The position numbers were made by a program, and so were the translations under genes. A DNA stretch of 64,000 bases from Diphasiastrum complanatum (taxonomy: Eukaryota; Streptophyta; Lycopodiopsida; Lycopodiales; Lycopodiaceae): NCBI GenBank assembly GCA_029204225.1, contig CM055100.1:27292649-27356648 (forward strand). Direction: 5' to 3'. This document shows, in pieces, positions 23,906-39,019 of this stretch. Position 1 is the first letter of the stretch; each line of letters opens with the position of its first letter. The notes below the pieces were generated by a model that made no database searches, had not been told where the DNA came from, and worked only from the letters and a program-made list of their open reading frames with translations.

Positions 23906-24345
23906 GGCACTGTTGCATTTTTCACACTTTTTGCACCTTCGGGAAAAATGCAACACTGTGACCAAATTTCATTTTCGGGTTTTTTGCATTTTTCACACCT
24001 TCGAAAAAAATGCGACACTGCGACCAAAATCCATTTTAAAGGCACTGTCGGATTTTTCGCATTTTTCGCACCTTCTAGAAAAATGCAACACAGTGACCAA
24101 AATCCATTTTGAAGGCACTGTTAGCTTTTTCGCATTTTTCGCACCTTCGGAAAAAATGCGACACTCTCACCAAATTTCATTTTTAAAACACTGTCGAGTT
24201 TTTCGCATTTTTCGCACCTTTGAAAAAATGCGACACCGTGACCAAAATCCATTTTAAAGGCATTGTCGGATTTTTTGCATTTTTCGCACCTTCGGGAAAA
24301 ATGCGACACTGTGACCAAATTTCAATTTAAAGGCATTGTTAGGTT
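23906..24345. repeat. 73-bp minisatellite with internal dyad
   Basis: Units beginning GGCACTGT or GGCATTGT start at 24041, 24114, about 24186, 24259 and 24332, spaced 73 bp, with earlier less regular units from 23906; about six copies in all. Each unit holds an inverted repeat, CGCATTTTT ... AAAAATGCG, around TTCGCACCTTCGG, so single strands could fold into a row of hairpins. The array keeps several frames open by chance, but the translations are only the repeat. Confidence 0.9.
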
Positions 24346-25148
24346 TTTCGCATTTATCTGCCTTCGCTTTAAAGGCACCTTCGGGATTTTTGCACCTTCG
24401 GGATTTACATGCTTTCTCTGTTCAAGGGCACCTTCACGTTTTTCGGGTTTTCCAACAGTGGCAGACCGACGTCGCCAACTTATCATCAACCCTAAAAATA
24501 GCTGGACCACTAAATATCCGAACGGCGGTTACCCACTTTGTACATATACAAAGACTGGCGTAAATAGCATTCAATGCTTGTAATATATTTTTGAAGACAC
24601 TTGTAAATATATACTACTACCTGAATCAAGCAATGCATTGCCTCCAAGATGCAGGTGGTTGGGGGGGGGGGGGGGGGTGTCCCCCCGGACGTCATTCCGC
24701 TTAGGAAGGGCGTCCGCAAGGGCAGAAGCCCTTCCTTGCGTAGAATGCCCTGAGGAGGTGACCTTCCCAATGTAATTTTAGTTTTTACTTTTTTTTTTTT
24801 AAATGATTCTTTTGCATGCACTTTTTGGCATCCGAAAGATGCATGTAAAAAAAAAAATTCAAACAAAAGGGAATCACGGCAGTTCATTTGAAAGTTGCCT
24901 TAAATGGCAAAAAAATTTTACTTTTGAAAATTATAAGAGCAATGAATACATTACAGATTTGTAATGTACTGTTGCTATTTTTAGAAAGTTTAAGAATCAC
25001 CTTACGTTTTTGTAAGATACATTTTTTATTTTTAAAAAGTCGCACGAATCCAACTTACTATTTTTGAAAGCCAAGTTTCTAAAAATAAAAAAAATAAAAA
25101 AAACAACCTACAGGTGTTTTACGTAGGGGAAGGCCACGGGCGGGCCCG
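24346..25148. other. Intergenic with G-run
   Basis: Degenerate pieces related to the 73-bp repeat continue to about 24460. A run of 17 G at 24661-24677 is followed by a C-run and a GC-rich stretch with short inverted repeats (AAGGGC ... GCCCTT, 24697-24737). The rest is AT-rich and non-coding. Confidence 0.5.
24661..24677 (+). repeat. Poly-G tract (17 G)
   Basis: Seventeen consecutive G are followed by TGTCCCCCC. Such a run can form a G-quadruplex or hairpin and is prone to length errors in sequencing. Confidence 0.9.
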
Positions 25149-25362
25149 CAGTGTTTGGGAAACTTTTTTGAGGTTTCCCTCAAAAATCCCATATCTTAAG
25201 GAGTATTCCGAGTACTAACAGGGGATATGCTTCTACTTGCCGGTTTTCCCTTATAAAAATCTCAAATTTATCACGTAAAAAATCTTGCAAAATTTTGTAG
25301 TTGTCGGTTTTTGAGAAAAGATGCCGGTTCCATTCCTTAAGAATGCCGGCTTTCCCGAACAC
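25149..25362 (-). mobile_element. hAT-type MITE, inverted older copy
   Basis: It starts CAGTGTTTGGGAAA and ends TTTCCCGAACAC. Its reverse complement aligns along its whole length with the element at 25631-25848, including GAATGGAACCGGCATCTTTT. The flanks share CGGGCC (25141 and 25363), a decayed duplication. It is non-coding. Confidence 0.7.
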
Positions 25363-25630
25363 CGGGCCTTCCCCCTTACTTTATCAGTTAACTTGCAGCC
25401 TGAGATGACAACATGCTCTCACTTAACTTGCACCCTGCGATAAATTTAAGATGCGATGCAGGTGGCGCCTACGGGGCCCGAGCCTAGATACAGTCTGTAA
25501 CTTTGTAGTGGCTGAAAATTTGAATGCTGATACGGAGCGTCCGCCAAGGGGAGGCCGGGGGTGCAACGAAGGGTACATGATGCATCATGACAACGATTTT
25601 AGCCTAAAATACGTGACACCACCCTCCACC

Positions 25631-25848
25631 CAGTGTTCGGGATAGCCGGCATAGTTCAAGAATGGAACCGGCATCTTTTCCCAAAAACCGGCATGACAAA
25701 AATTGTACAGGATTTTTTGTGTCATAAATCTTGGGTTTTATAAGAGAAAACCGGCAAGTAAGAGCTTCTTACTGAATAGAGGCCGAAGAACTTTTTCACA
25801 TATCGGTTTTTGGAGGGAAACCGCAAAAAGGTTTCCCGATCGCTGCAG
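25631..25848 (+). mobile_element. hAT-type MITE, about 218 bp
   Basis: It begins CAGTGTTCGGGA and ends near TCCCGATCGCTG (CAG), a partly matched inverted terminus. It is flanked by an exact 8-bp duplication CCTCCACC (25623-25630 and 25849-25856), as expected for hAT transposition. The interior has several ACCGGC blocks and no coding potential. The second copy lies 268 bp away in the opposite orientation. Confidence 0.8.
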
Positions 25849-25950
25849 CCTCCACCTTTTCCAAGGCCAACTTGGGTGCACTTTTCCCAACCAACTTGCA
25901 CCATAGTTTTCACAAAAGGCTCATGAGAGATTACTCATTAACTTGAAGAC

Positions 25951-25956
25951 TTTATT
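25951..25956 (-). terminator. Candidate poly(A) signal of the alcohol oxidase gene
   Basis: The minus strand reads AATAAA about 330 bp beyond the stop of the fatty alcohol oxidase gene; another AATAAA lies nearer at 26090-26095. Either could direct 3' end formation. Confidence 0.35.
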
Positions 25957-26284
25957 AAGGTAAGAATACCTTACTAAATCAAGTACATCTTAAGAATTTG
26001 TTACATAAGAAAAAAATAGTTAAAATCCTCACAATCAAATTTCTAACCAGCTAGTTCAATTAGGTCTCATAGGAGAATATTTATTGCAAGATTGCTGAAG
26101 ATCTATGTTGATGTTGCTGAAGATCTATGTTTCTATACAGCTTCAGGTTATAGACTACATGAAACTCATTACATAACAGTGAGAAAACTAAGACTGAACA
26201 TAATTTTGAAGACAAAAGATCATTTTGTTCTCTCTTGGATAGAATCATGCAAGTTTAATATTGTGGGGTGAGAGAGAGGTATGA

Positions 26285-29200
26285 TCAGATGTCCTTTTGC
26301 AAGAATCTGAGCACAGATTGTCCAATGCACAATGCAACAGATTGGACGGTGATCATGGGGTTAACTCCGACTGCAGAAGGAAAGACGCTTGCATCTCCCA
26401 CGAAGAGCCCATTTGCCTCCCATGTTTCACCCCCTGGATCAACTGCAGATGTCTTTGCATCCACTCCCATTCTACAGGATCCCATCTGATGTGCAGACAT
26501 CAATGGCGTGCTCAATTTTTTAAACATACCACCACGAACTCTCTTCAGGTAGTGATCAATCTGATCAGTAATGCAATCTGACTGATCTTTGGGTATAAAA
26601 ATTTCCCCGTCAATGTTAGCGGTTCCAATCATCTCAGCTCCAGCAGCTAATAGCAGTTTTAGCCCATGCACTGCTCCCTGTGTTGAGCTCTCTTTGTCTT
26701 TCTCAGAGATAGTGTAGTTTATGATCAGCTTGCCATCGCTGCTTGCGTCAACAGTGCCACCTCCACAGTCTCGTGTCAAAGAAATTAAATGGGCAATACG
26801 AGGGAACCTCCTCATCCTCTCCTTGAAGTCCAGCCCTGAGCACCATGGAGTTGCAACTGCAAAGACTCCTGGGTGCACTGAAGGAGTCTCAAGCAATGCT
26901 CCATATCCAGATTTATCCCAGTCGGCTGCGATTCTAGAAACTGCTGTCATGATTCCTCCCTCGTAACTCTTGCCTTTAGGCTCCAATTCTTCGGGGAAAT
27001 ACCCCCACACAAGCTGCACAGGGTGTAGATGCAGGTTCCTGCCGATGTTAGCATTCTTCAAGCCGCTCTTTTTGAGCAGCGGAGGGGTGAAGAGCGATCC
27101 ACAAGCTACAACAGTTGCTCTTGATTCGATGAAGATCATCTTTGAGCTCCTTCCGGCTCTAGCCACCACTCCTTTTGCTTGTCTCGCTTTTCCAGACGGA
27201 CCTTTGTTAGGCGATAGTAAAGCAGCTTCTGCTTTACACCCTGTCAGGATCACCGCATTCGCGGCAACTGCATCGTGCAGCCAAGTCTCGGTGGTAGATT
27301 GCTTCTGCCCACTGGGACAACCAAAGCAACACCAGCCACAGTAATGATCCGATGAAGTATTGCGCGGAATATTGTGGCAGTCATAACCCAAATTTTCGCA
27401 TCCTTTTCTGAGAACTGCATTCTGGAAGCTCTCATGCTGAACTTTATTCTGTACTCCGAGCCTTTGACACACTTTGTCCATCGCCATCTGGTACTCAGTG
27501 GACTCGAACTGCTTCAGCTGATACTTCTGAGACCATTCTTGCAAGACATGGGGTGGAGTTCTGAATGAAGCTGACCAATTGATCTCAGATCCTCCACCTA
27601 AGGTTGATGCTGCCAACAGAATTACACCTCCATCTTCTGTAGTGAGAGCTCCGCTTTGCTCATACATAGCTCCCATTGATGGACCTTCGAGCAAGGGCAG
27701 ATCCTGACGATTGTAATTGTCACCTTTCTCTACTATCACCACCTTGTAGCCCTCTTGAGCTAGCAAAGCTGCAATAACAGAACCACCACAACCCGAACCC
27801 ACCACCACTACATCACATCTAATAACAATACCTTGCAGCTTCTCTTGATCGACAAAGCTTTTGCCATTAATCCAGTGTTTCCAAAGGCGAGATACATCTT
27901 CTGATACAGAGAACCCCGCACTGTGCAAAAGCATCTGGAGCATCTCTTCAGTGGCAGTGTTGGCATTTATTATCTTGTTGTGAAGCTGATCAAAGTGATG
28001 AACATTTTGATGCTGCAAATGGGTACTGAATTTGTGCTGCCGATCATGATCAGCTCTGAGATGGGGAAGTGTGTAGCCAATAGCAGCCCAAGACGGATTA
28101 TGTCCATTCTTGTCTACCTGCAAAACAAATTTCTCAAATCAGTGTGTGTGCGAGCTACTATTATTAAGCTTAAAAGCTCAAGGTTGTCTCTGATAATTTC
28201 AATAAAACTGTATGATATTACATTGCAGCCATGAAAGCTCAAATATATTTTTCACTCAATTTTTTTGTTTACTTCATATTCCATTCATGAGGGGTCAAAA
28301 TTATTTTACAAGGCATCAAAATTGTGACTAGCCAAATTGCCATGCTTGAATTTTAGAGTGAGTAATTGGGACCCAAACAAAAACACACACACACACACAC
28401 ACATATATATAAACCTCACGGTAACTCATCTCTTAGTATCGATCCCACTACCCTCTTTGATCATTCTTTCCTCTCTTTCACTATTGGCTATCTCCCATCC
28501 CCTCATCCATCTTCTCAAGCTTGAAGCTAAATTGCCATGTTTGAACTTTAATACTTTTGGACCCCAAACAAAATTTCCACCACCCAATCAAGTGAGCTTT
28601 AAGCTTTGTGTGTTCTTACAAGTGCATATGATGGGAATCTAACTCATTACCAGCTCAAAGATATGAAAGGAATTATTTATCAAAATATCATCTATTGGAA
28701 TATAAGAGACGCACATCAAGTTAGAGATTCAATTTCACTTCATAATTATTTTTGAGGCAAAGATTTTGAAGACACAAATAAGTTTGTTTTTCTTGATCTA
28801 ATATGTCCATTTTCCACTTCAGCATTCAACCTAATTAAGCTTGGCATCTAAAGTCTTTCTGGGCCCAAGTTCAAGCCCCCAAAACCAAGATGCATTTTTC
28901 ACTTCAAGAGCAGTTTTACAAACTTTGCAATATACTTTTTGGGGTGGATATTATTCCCCATAACTTTATGTGCAAGTGGGTGGAATAAAATCCATACCTT
29001 CAAAGTGAGAAAAGAAAATGGCTACTTATATGTGTCCAAAAACGCACATTCACCTTATTACCTTTAGCATGATAGTTCACTCCATCCTAGTTCAACATCC
29101 CTCTAGGAGGTCAGAATGCTAGTGGGATCAAAGAGAGGTGATGCCATTCAGACGATGGACTAAATGTTAGTGCTCCCTCCCTAAGAGCTAGAATGTGCAT

Positions 29201-29656
29201 GTGCTAAGCATGGAGCACCCTCAGGGGAAGTTGGAAAATGCATGTGATAGGCATGGAGAAACTTTACACACTAAAACCCCTCTAGTGGAGTGAGACATCC
29301 ATTAACTCATCATTCCAAGCATCAAGTGTGACACATCTACCTTAGGCCTCGCCATGGGTTCTTAAAGTGGAATATGGAACCCATCCGGACATCTTATGCA
29401 TCCATTCACCAACCATCATTAAGAGGCATAACCTCAAGGCTCTCCTAAAAAGTAGCATTTCATAAAAAGAGGGCATGACTCCCAATCCTTTATGCTTTGG
29501 AAAGGATTTTCGAGTGATTTTGAGCACAACTTGAACAATTACTCATTTAAGGGCTCTACTTGAATGGATGCTAAGCCTTATCAAAATTCACTAGAAAATA
29601 CACTACAAATACATATGAAATCCAATTTGGATCGATATGCAGTTCATTTTGTTGAA

Positions 29657-29742
<86 letters not shown>

Positions 29743-31654
29743 TACTATAACATTCCAGATATTGAGTATTGGATGAAGAAGAGACTCTCATGAACCTAGT
29801 TCCCGTGACAAGCAAAAAGTAATTTCCAATATCTTCTAGCACAAATCTAGGTTGTTGCATATTAGGGATATGTTGGAGCCATGTGCTCCAAACTTGGCTT
29901 GGCCATTTTGTGGATGTTGAAGTGTATATGGTGTGCATGAAGATGATGCTAGCACAAAGTAATAATCTATACACAAAAGGAGAGATGTGTCACCTCATTT
30001 AGGAACAACCCTATTATTGGTTCATGATTTGAACTCGTTATGGACTTTTTGTAGAGCATTTCTAGATGTGCTCAATGCATGTCAACTTTGAAGGACTTTG
30101 TCATTCAAATTGATAAGCATGACGTATATGCGTGTTGTGTGAATGTGGCACCCATAAGAGCCTCTTTACATGTCTCACCCTTTGAAGATGGCATCAAAGG
30201 GGAAGGGGGTAAAAAAATCCCCACGTGTTGCCCTCGAAAGCTCTGAGCCCTCTAGGGGGATGCATTGGCTTGCAACCACCAAGGGAACTCTAGGACCTTT
30301 GGGCTCATACTTTGGAAGGGGGAACCTTTCCACTAAGCAAAGGGGAGGATCTTGCCCATGAATGAGGAAGTCATGGATATCACTTGCTCTTTATTCACCT
30401 CCACAAGAGTGTCAAAGCTTATTCCTCACCTCCCTTAGAGTGTCACTAGAGTTCCCATATTGCATCACTTTAGTTAACACATTGCACATAAATCTTCCTC
30501 ACCTCCATAAGAGAGTCACTAGAGTTAATATGTTGCATCTCTCCATTAGTAACATGTTGTGGATAAATCGGGCACACCACCTGCAAAAAAGAGAATGGGC
30601 AGCCCAATCACTGGTCTTCATTATTCTGTGACATTAAGGAGGTGAGAAGTAAGAGTCTCATCACCTCCAAAAGAGTGTCATTAGAGTTAAGGTTGCATCA
30701 CTTTAGTAGTAACAGGTTGCATATAGAAACCCAACATCTCTTTCACCCTTGGAAAAGAGAATGAGTGGCCTAACATGTAAAGATCCCCTAGATATATAGA
30801 AAGAGTAAGAGAGAACCTTGGAATAGAAGGCAAAGAGGATGTAGCATTTGAGTAGCTTGAAAAGCATTTGCAATCTCCAGAAAACGCTTTTGGACCAGCT
30901 CTGCAAAACCTTCTCCCTTTGAGCACACGGAAGCATCGCAAACCTCTCCAGGTAGTAAGGAGCTTTCCTCCTCATACTTGCTCTGCCACACAGAATAAAT
31001 GTTCCCAAGCGCGTTGCCAGCAACCACAGAACCAGACTGACCAGAAAAAACTGCATAGGCTTTGTCCATGCGCACAGCATCCCTGCTGCCTGATCAGAAC
31101 ATGCAATAACATATCTGTTACAATTGGGTTCTCATGGATGAACCAGAAAGCTGAAGAATTGAGCTGCTACATCTTTTACTGAGCTTGCGGTGTTTTGTTT
31201 CCACTTGGGTTCTCGTAGAATAGCCAATAAGCTATAAAATTGAGCTACAGTTACATTTTTTACTGAGCTTAGTATTTGGTATACTTGCAGGGATATTAAG
31301 ACAAGCTACCTGAGCAGGAACTTCAAGATCAGATGCGGACAAGCGGTAGAAAGATTCAATTTCATCACACGAGGATTTCTTCCTGATTTCCTTTTGGCCA
31401 AAACCTGTGGACAGTGTGCCATTTGGTGCCGCTGATGCGCTCATGTGCAGTGACGGCACAAAAGTGTTGCAGATTGCAGTGAGAGATTCCATTTGGCTCG
31501 CTGTGAACTTGTTAGGAAGTGGCGGCTGCCCACCTCGCAGTGCTGGGTGGCATCGATATTCGGAATCTGCTGAGATGGAAGGCGCCGTCAGGCTCTTGTT
31601 TGAAGCTTTCTGCTTTTCCATCTCCAATCCAATTCGTTCAATCTGTTGCAGCAT
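26285..31654 (-). CDS. FAO: Long-chain fatty alcohol oxidase, three exons, about 816 residues
   Basis: Minus-strand gene: exon 1 31654-31310, exon 2 31089-30817, exon 3 28117-26285. The introns begin GT and end AG, and all joins are in phase 0. FAO oxidises long-chain fatty alcohols to aldehydes with O2, releasing H2O2, and is membrane-bound in plants. Exon 1 has the plant FAO signature HPALRGG and FTASQMESLTAIC. Exon 2 gives two membrane helices (about residues 126-150 and 186-205) around REKVLQSWS. Exon 3 carries the GMC flavoenzyme body: FAD-binding VVVGSGCGGS (about 310-319), GGGSEINWSASFRTP (about 380-394), and the C-terminal SAHQMGSCRMG (His about 749) with GVNPM (Asn about 792). Family length is about 750; the extra residues are N-terminal, so the true start may be ATG 31654 or 31621. 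No break was seen; probably functional. Confidence 0.93.
28383..28411. repeat. (CA)n(TA)n microsatellite
   Basis: About ten CA units are followed by four TA units, inside intron 2 of the alcohol oxidase gene. Confidence 0.95.
29659..29739. repeat. (TG)n(AG)n compound microsatellite
   Basis: About 21 TG units are joined directly to about 19 AG units, inside intron 2 of the alcohol oxidase gene. Confidence 0.97.
30389..30725. repeat. Degenerate repeats of about 80 bp in the FAO intron
   Basis: Phrases CACCTCC(A) ... AGAGTGTCACTAGAGTT ... TTGCATCACTTTAGT recur about four times with spacings of roughly 75-140 bp. The copies differ at many sites, so the array is old. Confidence 0.6.
31090..31309 (-). 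other. Intron 1 of the fatty alcohol oxidase gene
   Basis: This is 220 bp, with donor CAG/GTAGCT and acceptor TGATCAG. The splice keeps phase 0 and joins the N-terminal domain to the first membrane helix. Confidence 0.8.
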
Positions 31655-31766
31655 CCGTTCCTCTGAATGAAGCCGCTCAGAGAAAGAGACGGAGAGGCTC
31701 GAGCTCGACAACTGGTCAATTGCTATATCCGAGTGATGGCGCGCATTTCCCTGCACCACGCATGCA

Positions 31767-31776
31767 TATATATATG
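31767..31776 (-). promoter_or_regulatory. Candidate TATA box of the alcohol oxidase gene
   Basis: TATATATATA on the minus strand lies about 115 bp upstream of ATG 31654, a plausible core promoter distance that also argues for a start at 31654 or 31621. It could instead be a simple AT repeat. Confidence 0.35.
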
Positions 31777-31779
31777 TAA

Positions 31780-36412
<4,633 letters not shown>

Positions 36413-37480
36413 TGTTGTAAATCTAGCTACAAGTGCAAGCTTTACTCCTAGCACCACTAGAGCTAATCGTGTTCTCGGCGCTAGCAACGCCACTACTACT
36501 CTGAGTGCCAACACTGCTCCTAGCACCACTAGGACCAAAATTCAACCGGCACCAAATTCCTATAGCTCAAAAACTTTGATCGGATCTATTGAACTCCAGA
36601 GAGCTCAGAGCGATGTGCAATCACCTCACACAATCTAGGTATGATTAAAAGAAGCATGTAGATCAACTAATTCTAGAGAGAGAATGAATTTCTTGACAAA
36701 ATCCTAGAGAGAGAATAATGCGCTTTACCAATTTGGTCTAAGCACTTATTGTTAGGGGAGTTGGCAAATCCCACCATAACTATAGGGGGATGTGGGTTGC
36801 GACTCAAGGCAAGCTCCAACCAAGTCTCATTTCCTGGAATGTGGTCCTTGTGCCCACCTTTGCATGCCAGTGCCCCAGAAACTAGGGTCGGTCACACATT
36901 TGAAATGTAATTTTCTTAGATTTATTAATAAACTGGGATTTTTCTCAAACTGACTTTGATTACCTTACGGGTTTCCGTGTTTGGTAAAATCGCTAGTTGT
37001 AAGGCAACTTCAAATCTTTTTGATCTGGATCATACATGAGGGTCATATCTCGAGATGTCAATGGTATGCCGTCAGGAACATTTGGTTTGGGACTCGAGTG
37101 GTATGCTATCGAGACCATTAGGTCCAGAAACTGATTGTCGTCATATCTGTCACAACTTGTGTTTTTGAGTGTTTCTTGCTTGAATGTAAACTGTTTTTGG
37201 GTTCTAACTTGTTGGCTGAGTTGGATGGCTTGGATGGAAGTTACATGTTTATGGTTGTCTAGTCTTGCATGGCTCCCTGTGCTCGTGGCGGAGCTTCGAG
37301 TGAGTTAAGTCTCCCATGATGGCCATCTTATGATCTGATGTATGTTAACATGTTGGCTACTTGTAGTCGAAAGCGGGAAAGCTAAGTTGTGGTTCCCAGT
37401 TCTCTTTGGCATTGGTTTCTAGAGCCTTCTGGCATCCTGGGTTTGCATGTTCCTATCTTGTCGGGGTTTAATAGCTTGTT
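36413..37480 (+). repeat. Left LTR (family B)
   Basis: It starts TGTTGTAAATCTAGC and ends just before the primer site. It aligns along most of its length with 37996-38796 and with 52846-53915, for example CAATCACCTCACAC, GGGTTGCGACTCA and GGGATTTTTCTCAAA, with many point differences. Confidence 0.7.
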
Positions 37481-37482
37481 GC

Positions 37483-37494
37483 TGGTATCAGAGC
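37483..37494 (+). promoter_or_regulatory. Primer binding site, initiator tRNA-Met
   Basis: TGGTATCAGAGC occurs immediately after the left family-B LTR, defining that LTR as the 5' one and the element as plus-oriented. Confidence 0.8.
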
Positions 37495-37995
37495 TGACTA
37501 GATGGGCAACATGAGATTCATGCAGATTCGTAGTTCAGTGCTCTCACATGAACGACAATGAAGTTGAAAAGGGCAATTTCAAGGGAGATCTTCTTTGGAG
37601 TTGTTGGTCTTCTTTGGGATAGCTATGGTCAAAACTAAAATTTATTGGGCGTGGGCAATGTCCCCTTTTAGTTGGGTGTTTCCTCAAAAAGGGAGGCTAG
37701 GATCATCTTTAGAGATTAACAAGAAGCTGGATCAAGGCCAAAATCCTAGCAAGATGGAGGTGTTGAAAAAGCTTTTGTCTAAGAATTCAACTCTAAATTC
37801 GGTCAACTGAATTTTAGAAGTGGAGGAGGAAATGTAAAGAGCTGAGCCTCTAATTTGTGGTGTGCCAAGTACCATGTTAATAAAGTGGCTAGTAAATTGA
37901 GTGTTGTGCCAAGTAGTTTAAAATGTTCTTAGAGATAATTGGGAGGCATCTTTGCATTAATCTGACATCTGATGAGGACATCAGATTTTATAAAT

Positions 37996-38796
37996 TGTGA
38001 AGCTAGCTACAAGTGCAAGCTTTACTCCCTACACCACTGGTGCCAGCATTGTTCTCGCGCCAACAATGCCATTGCTGCTCTTGACATCATCGATGCTAGC
38101 GTTGCTCTTGGTGCCACTGGGACCAGAATCTAGTCGACGCCAAGTTTCTATGGCTCAAAAACTTTGATCAGATCTAGCGAAGTTTAGAGAGCTTAGATCA
38201 ATGTGCAATCACCTCACACAATCTAGGTATGATTAAAGGAAGCCTGTGGATCAGTAAATTCTAGAGAGAGAAAATGACTTCTAGAGAGATAAAAATATGC
38301 TTTACCAATTTGGTCTAAGCACTTGTTGTGAGGGGAGGTGGCAAATCAGACCATAGCTATAAGGGGATGCGGGTTGCGACTCAAGGTGAGCTCCAACCAA
38401 TCTTAGCTCTCCTTGTTGGAATGTTGTCCTGGCACTCACCTTGGCATGCCAATGCCCCGGAGACTAGGCACAAACTTGAAATGTAACCTTCTCAGATTTA
38501 TTAATAACTTGGGATTTTTCTCAAATTGAGTCTAATTACCTTCGAAGTTGTAGTGTTTGGTAAAAGTGCCAGTTGTAGGGCCCCTTCAAATCTTTTTGAT
38601 CTAGCGCATAGCTAAGGGTCATATCTCGGGATGCCAGCAGAATGTCATCAAGGCCATTCGCTCCAAAATGCCAGCAGTATGTTGTCGGGACCATTCGGTC
38701 CAGAAACTAGTTGTTTTCATATTTGTCGCGGCTTGTGTTTCTGAGTGTTGCTTGCATGAATGTAAATTGTGTTGAGCTCTTGGAATGGGTTTTGAA
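37996..38796 (+). repeat. Right LTR (family B), truncated
   Basis: It starts TGTGAAGCTAGCTAC after a short internal region. Its alignment to the other copies stops exactly where the copia LTR begins (38797), and the missing end does not reappear after 42852. Confidence 0.65.
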
Positions 38797-38978
38797 TGAT
38801 GGAAAAGGAGAACAGAAGGAAGGACCTAATCTCCTGATGGAAAGAAGGATGGGAGAGAGAATACAGTGCATAATAACTCCCCCGATATGGGCTGCTACTA
38901 TCTACCAACAAGAACGATCTCTTGGTATCAGATAAGAGATTGTAAATGCCAAACAGAGTCACAACTCATGCATTCTCA
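38797..38978 (-). repeat. 3' LTR of the short-LTR copia element
   Basis: 182 bp, aligned by eye to 42690-42852 with indels. It interrupts the family-B LTR ending at 38796. Confidence 0.75.
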
Positions 38979-39019
38979 ATAATAGGCTGAAATTGAGTGT
39001 GATGCCATCATGATGCAAT

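Larger units (their letters stand above)
28118..30816 (-). other. Intron 2 of the fatty alcohol oxidase gene (2.7 kb)
   Basis: The donor follows TTCCAAG (GTTCTC) and the acceptor is TTTTGCAG. It is non-coding but repeat-rich: (CA)n/(TA)n at 28383-28411, (TG)n(AG)n at 29659-29739 and degenerate 80-bp units at 30389-30725. Two similar segments near 28335 and 28530 (AAATTGCCATG ... CCCAAACAAAA) look like an old duplication. Confidence 0.8.
36413..38796 (+). mobile_element. Internally deleted gypsy-like LTR element
   Basis: Two diverged LTRs (36413-37480 and 37996-38796) in direct orientation flank a primer site and only about 500 bp of internal sequence. The internal end carries CTGATGAGGACATCAG (37969-37984), also found just inside the LTR of the chromovirus fragment at 56442-56457, which suggests a related gypsy source. 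There is no gag or pol. The right LTR is cut by the copia element starting at 38797. It would be non-autonomous. Confidence 0.65.

Noticed and set aside
23810-24583. Several overlapping open frames with repeated FAFFAPS-type peptides
   Set aside because: They are created by the 73-bp minisatellite, which lacks stops in more than one frame; nothing else supports coding.
24661-24686. G-run followed by C-run as a terminator-like hairpin
   Set aside because: There is no transcription unit to terminate; it is better described as a homopolymer tract with possible G-quadruplex potential.
26285-27570. Plus-strand open frames opposite FAO exon 3 (for example 26970-27344)
   Set aside because: They are antisense shadows of a strongly supported coding exon.
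29603-29974. Minus-strand frame with a Ser-Leu/His-Thr repeat tail
   Set aside because: It reads through the (TG)n(AG)n microsatellite in the FAO intron.
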